This document shows positions 4,540-7,274 of a stretch of 7,274 nucleotides of DNA, piece after piece. Every line of letters starts with the position of its first letter. The first letter of the stretch is position 1. Location: the NCBI GenBank assembly GCA_964485585.1, contig CAZAJT010000045.1:1-7274 (forward strand). The letters are read 5' to 3'. Origin of the DNA: CAZAJT01 sp964485585 (GTDB lineage Bacteria; Patescibacteriota; Microgenomatia; UBA1406; GWC2-37-13). The notes under the pieces are model-generated. The model did not search any database and had not been told where the DNA came from. It saw nothing but the letters and a program-made list of their open reading frames with translations. Both the position numbers and the translations under genes were made by a program.

Positions 4540-7145
4540 AAAAAATACTAACTGTTTTAATCATCTTTTTCTCCTTGCTCTCTATAAGAAATGTAAATAT
4601 TGCTAATGCAGTTTCACCAACTCCGACTCTTCGCAAACCTCCGCCGCTATTGGCACTCTGTTCATATATTAAAGATAATTCGGGAAATTGGGTCTTTCGA
4701 ATCGACTGGACCATACGTCTATATCAAGATGGTATCAGAGACTATCAAGTGCAAGCTTTCGACTCTTCAAATAACACTTGGTATGCGAATAAATGGCTTA
4801 ATGAAAGTGTAAGGATGTTTAATGGCTTTGATATTTATCCTGTACCCGCCGATAGGGTTATTTCAGGGCGTTATCGTTCGACAAGTGATTACAGCAATAT
4901 TTCACCTTGGTCAGATTACACTGCAATTACCTGCAGCAGTTCGCAACCAACTCCGACTCGACAACCGACCGCAACGCCCTTACCAACATACACGCCAACT
5001 CCGACTCTAACTCCGTCTCTAACTCCAACGCCTACATCTACCCCGACTCCTTGGCCTACTAGATTTCTTGCTCGGCCACCAGCGCCCCAAGCATCATGCT
5101 CTTTTAATGAAGGTCGGCATGCCATAAGATGGAGCTGGCCGAATCAGCCGGGAGCTATTGATTACTGGATCCAGGTTTATTCTTATCAAGGAGACTCTAT
5201 GCGATGGCACGCAAACACGTGGACTAGGATTGGCGCTAATTTAAATTTTTATATTACTGATAATATTCCCCGTGGAGTTCCGATTATCGGTGAATATAGT
5301 TGGACAACTGATCATAGAAGTATCTCTGTCCAATCAGAATTTACGAGGATTACTTGTTTGGTACCTACTGCTACCCCCACGCCGACACCAACTTTAATAC
5401 CAATGCCTGATCTAAAGATTGATAGTGTGACCATTATCAATGGTGAGCCGGAAGCAGTAGTTTCTAATATCGGCGAGCTTTCAGCAATATTTGTCAACTT
5501 TCCTTCAGTAAAAGTCGTGATTCACTGTCGGGATACTAACAACAATTACATCAGAAACTGTTCGCAAAAATCCTTAATAAACATTCAACAAGAATTAAAC
5601 GCCGGACAATCAATGACAGTAAGGCTTCCCCGTTTATCAGCCAATATGGTTTACTATCAGGCAAATGTTGAATCAGTTGATCTTCCGGAAAGAACACTTG
5701 ATAACAACTCTCTTCCGATGATGCGCGTACCCGTTCCAACCGCAACGCCAACGCCAACTTCTTCGCCTCTTCCAGATTTGAAAATAGAAAGTATAACTTT
5801 CGATGCAAAAACGCGAGCGCCGACAATGAAGATTAAAAATAACGAAAGAGCAGCCAGGGCAATCTTTTCTAACACTAGGGGAGGCTATGTGACCNNNNNN
5901 NNNNNNNNNNNNNNNNNNNNNNNNNNNNNNNNNNNNNNNNNNNNNNNNNNNNNNNNNNNNNNNNNNNNNNNNNNNNNNNNNNNNNNNNNNNNNNTTCCAT
6001 CCAATACACCAATTCCGAATATTACTTCTCCAACGCCGACACCTCTAGATAAAAAACAAACAATTATTCAGAACCTTGCCTATCCCATTACAGAATTAGG
6101 CAACTGTAAAAACAAAGAAGACTGTGCAAATTACTGCGATATCCCTGCAAATCTGAACGCTTGTAATGAATTTTCCGTTAAAACTGGCCTCATGACGCGT
6201 GAGGAAGCCGAAAGAATCAGAAATGCCACTCAGGTTAAGAGCGGTCCGGGAGGATGTAACAATCAGGAGAGCTGCGCTTCCTATTGTGACCGACCGGAAA
6301 ATCTTAGTGTTTGTTTAGACTATGCCGAGAAGAATAATTTGATGAGCGCTGATGAACTAGATAAATCTAAGAAAGTGCTGGCAGTTCTATCTTCCGGAGC
6401 AAAAACTCCGGGTGATTGTAAGACTCCGAAAGCTTGTCAGCAGTATTGTTCAGGTGGTGGCCCAAAAATTGAGGAATGCGTTAGCTTTGCCAAAGGAGCA
6501 GGACTTATTGCAGAAGATGAAGCCAGTCAGGTGAGAGAAGGAGAAGATTTTCTTAAAAATGGGGGACCTGGAGGATGTAAATCCAGGCAAGAATGTGAGT
6601 CATACTGTGAAAATGAAAACCATCAGCAGGAATGTGAGACCTTCTTCAAAAACGCTGGAATACCGGATAGTCAACCGAGGGACAAATCCGGGAAACCACC
6701 AAAAACCGGTGGAGGACCACTCTGTACCACTCTTGAAGAGTGTAAGACCTTCTGCGCGAACCCTGCCAACGCCGAGGCCTGTAAGAATGTGGTTATGAAA
6801 GAAAACCAAGCTTCTGGTCCCACAATCAAGGGGAACACGCAGGAACTGCTCCAGAACATAAATCAAATGCCGCAAGAAAGCAAAGAGTGCCTAAAACAGG
6901 CTCTCGGTGCAGAAACATTTGAGAAATTAATGAGGGGAGAAACGCTTACAACTCCTATAAATGGAGACGTAATGCAGTCTTGTTTTGCAAAAGGTGTGGA
7001 AGAATATGAGAAAAAAGTGATGCCGACGAAAAAACCCGAGGACTCAGATATAGGAAGTCCGCCGCCCAGCAAAAGCTCTGAAGTACAAGGAGCTACAACC
7101 AAACGTTCTCTGCTTGATGTAATCCTTGGGTGGTTTAGGAGATAA
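4536..7145 (+). CDS. Large secreted multi-domain surface protein (interrupted by an assembly gap)
   Basis: This is probably an extracellular, envelope-associated adhesin-like protein; the function is inferred. As given it has 869 codons, 34 of them unknown. In order: a Sec signal peptide (1-25, cleavage after ANA); two related modules bounded by cysteines (about 36-133, C42/C133; about 181-274, C188/C274) sharing W-Y/H-AN-x-W, a G-x-Y strand and a T-x-I-T-C end, likely disulfide-closed beta sandwiches; a CARDB-like module (290-398, beginning PDLKIDSV); a second (412 onward, PDLKIESI) cut by the gap; five four-Cys repeats (524-749); and a tail with C785 and C816 ending in LLDVILGWFRR. Pro/Thr linkers (138-176, 277-290, 398-412, 488-503) separate the beta modules and adjoin the gap. 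Both sides of the gap are open in the same frame only under the arbitrary 100-N spacing, so it might be two genes. The start overlaps the previous stop. No terminator is evident. Confidence 0.85.
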   Translation: MKKILTVLIIFFSLLSIRNVNIANAVSPTPTLRKPPPLLALCSYIKDNSGNWVFRIDWTIRLYQDGIRDYQVQAFDSSNNTWYANKWLNESVRMFNGFDIYPVPADRVISGRYRSTSDYSNISPWSDYTAITCSSSQPTPTRQPTATPLPTYTPTPTLTPSLTPTPTSTPTPWPTRFLARPPAPQASCSFNEGRHAIRWSWPNQPGAIDYWIQVYSYQGDSMRWHANTWTRIGANLNFYITDNIPRGVPIIGEYSWTTDHRSISVQSEFTRITCLVPTATPTPTPTLIPMPDLKIDSVTIINGEPEAVVSNIGELSAIFVNFPSVKVVIHCRDTNNNYIRNCSQKSLINIQQELNAGQSMTVRLPRLSANMVYYQANVESVDLPERTLDNNSLPMMRVPVPTATPTPTSSPLPDLKIESITFDAKTRAPTMKIKNNERAARAIFSNTRGGYVTXXXXXXXXXXXXXXXXXXXXXXXXXXXXXXXXXXPSNTPIPNITSPTPTPLDKKQTIIQNLAYPITELGNCKNKEDCANYCDIPANLNACNEFSVKTGLMTREEAERIRNATQVKSGPGGCNNQESCASYCDRPENLSVCLDYAEKNNLMSADELDKSKKVLAVLSSGAKTPGDCKTPKACQQYCSGGGPKIEECVSFAKGAGLIAEDEASQVREGEDFLKNGGPGGCKSRQECESYCENENHQQECETFFKNAGIPDSQPRDKSGKPPKTGGGPLCTTLEECKTFCANPANAEACKNVVMKENQASGPTIKGNTQELLQNINQMPQESKECLKQALGAETFEKLMRGETLTTPINGDVMQSCFAKGVEEYEKKVMPTKKPEDSDIGSPPPSKSSEVQGATTKRSLLDVILGWFRR
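4997..5032 (+). repeat. 12-base tandem repeat in a Pro/Thr linker
   Basis: Three units lie head to tail: 4997-5008 AACTCCGACTCT, 5009-5020 AACTCCGTCTCT (one mismatch) and 5021-5032 AACTCCAACGCC (more diverged). They encode part of the Thr-Pro linker between the two Cys-bounded modules. Because 12 is divisible by 3, copy-number change would alter linker length without a frameshift. Confidence 0.75.
5895..5994. other. Scaffolding gap of exactly 100 N
   Basis: Exactly 100 N is a conventional placeholder for a gap of unknown size. It begins inside the second CARDB-like module and ends inside a Pro/Thr linker, so repeated CARDB/linker units are the probable reason the assembly broke. The true number of modules is unknown. 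Confidence 0.95.
6105..6782 (+). repeat. Five four-cysteine protein repeats
   Basis: Residues 524-749 of the secreted protein hold five copies of C-x5-C-x3-C-x8-C (third copy x9). The Cys positions are 524/530/534/543, 574/580/584/593, 628/634/638/648, 681/687/691/700 and 730/736/740/749. Common features are a GPGG lead-in (clear in copies 2 and 4, varied in the others), an aromatic residue before the third Cys, a PxN element before the fourth in copies 1, 2 and 5, and an acidic helix with G-L/I-M/I after it in copies 1-4. Copies are spaced about 50 residues apart. Each unit could form two disulfides outside the cell. Confidence 0.85.
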
Positions 7146-7232
7146 TTTTTACTGTTCTCCCTTACCCTCCGAAAGTAGTTATTGCAGTCGACCTTTTTAA
7201 AAAAATCCAAACTCACTTTAAGTCGCTTCGGT

Positions 7233-7258
7233 AGCCCGCTCGCTCCGCTTCGCGGGCT
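7233..7258. repeat. GC-rich inverted repeat at the contig end
   Basis: AGCCCGC (7233-7239) and GCGGGCT (7252-7258) can form a 7-bp stem around a 12-base loop. The surrounding sequence (about 7222-7274) is made of short TCGCTCCGCT-like and CGCTTCG-like pieces, much more GC-rich than the genes. No run of T follows on either strand, so it is not a standard terminator. It looks like the short dispersed intergenic repeats found in CPR genomes, and the contig stops shortly after it. The remaining bases from 7146 to 7232 show nothing I can identify. Confidence 0.55.
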
Positions 7259-7274
7259 TCGATTCCGCTCGGCC

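Noticed and set aside
4997..5032. CRISPR-like direct repeats
   Set aside because: The units are 12 bases, adjacent with no spacers, in frame, and encode a Thr-Pro linker.
4916..5125. Minus-strand frame rich in GVGVGV
   Set aside because: It is the antisense reading of the Thr-Pro codons of the secreted protein's linker. The same applies to the similar frame at 5312-5497.
6863..7216. 117-codon minus-strand frame at the right end
   Set aside because: It is almost wholly antisense to the conserved-looking tail of the secreted protein and has no start context or domain.
7233..7274. Intrinsic terminator for the secreted-protein gene
   Set aside because: The stem has a 12-base loop and no T tract follows it on either strand.

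Overview
The window looks like a piece of a Candidate Phyla Radiation (Patescibacteria) genome, most likely Microgenomates-like. This is an inference from style, not from a marker gene. The signs are: very compact plus-strand genes; no clear Shine-Dalgarno sequence before any start; a secreted protein with long Pro/Thr linkers, CARDB-like modules and four-cysteine repeats of the kind often met in that group; and short GC-rich repeats at the contig edges. Stop codons TAA, TAG and TGA are all used as stops, so nothing suggests the UGA=Gly code.

Layout. Bases 1-122 hold a possible repeat remnant and a promoter. Two unrecognised genes follow (123-416 and 423-1325), 6 bases apart: a small helical protein, and a protein with a 43-residue internal repeat, a charged helical region and a C-terminal hydrophobic segment. 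A consensus extended -10 (TGATATAAT, 1336-1344) then drives a phosphate uptake operon: a DUF47/PhoU-like regulator and a PiT-family phosphate permease 5 bases downstream. The DUF47 reading frame has no ATG, GTG or TTG where the family begins. Its conserved N-terminus points to an ATC start at 1351, which is also the predicted first base of the transcript.

Next, with its own extended -10 and a leader of roughly 80 bases, is a minimal-core DEAD-box RNA helicase (3073-4206). Between it and the next gene lies a 28-base fragment matching positions 46-73 of a tRNA on the minus strand, with no tRNA body attached. This is either a tRNA relic or an attachment-site scar.

The right-hand third is a two-gene surface unit: a 78-residue single-pass membrane protein with three NPF motifs, overlapping by ATGA with a large secreted mosaic protein (4536-7145). 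That protein has a signal peptide, two copies of an approximately 90-residue Cys-bounded module, at least two CARDB-like modules joined by Pro/Thr linkers, five four-cysteine repeats and a conserved-looking tail. It is interrupted by exactly 100 N (5895-5994), a scaffolding gap of unknown true size, so its length and even its continuity are provisional. The final 129 bases are non-coding and contain a GC-rich inverted repeat.

The most interesting points are the ATC/leaderless start of the phosphate regulator, the repeated leaderless promoter geometry, the orphan tRNA 3' fragment, and the surface-protein unit.
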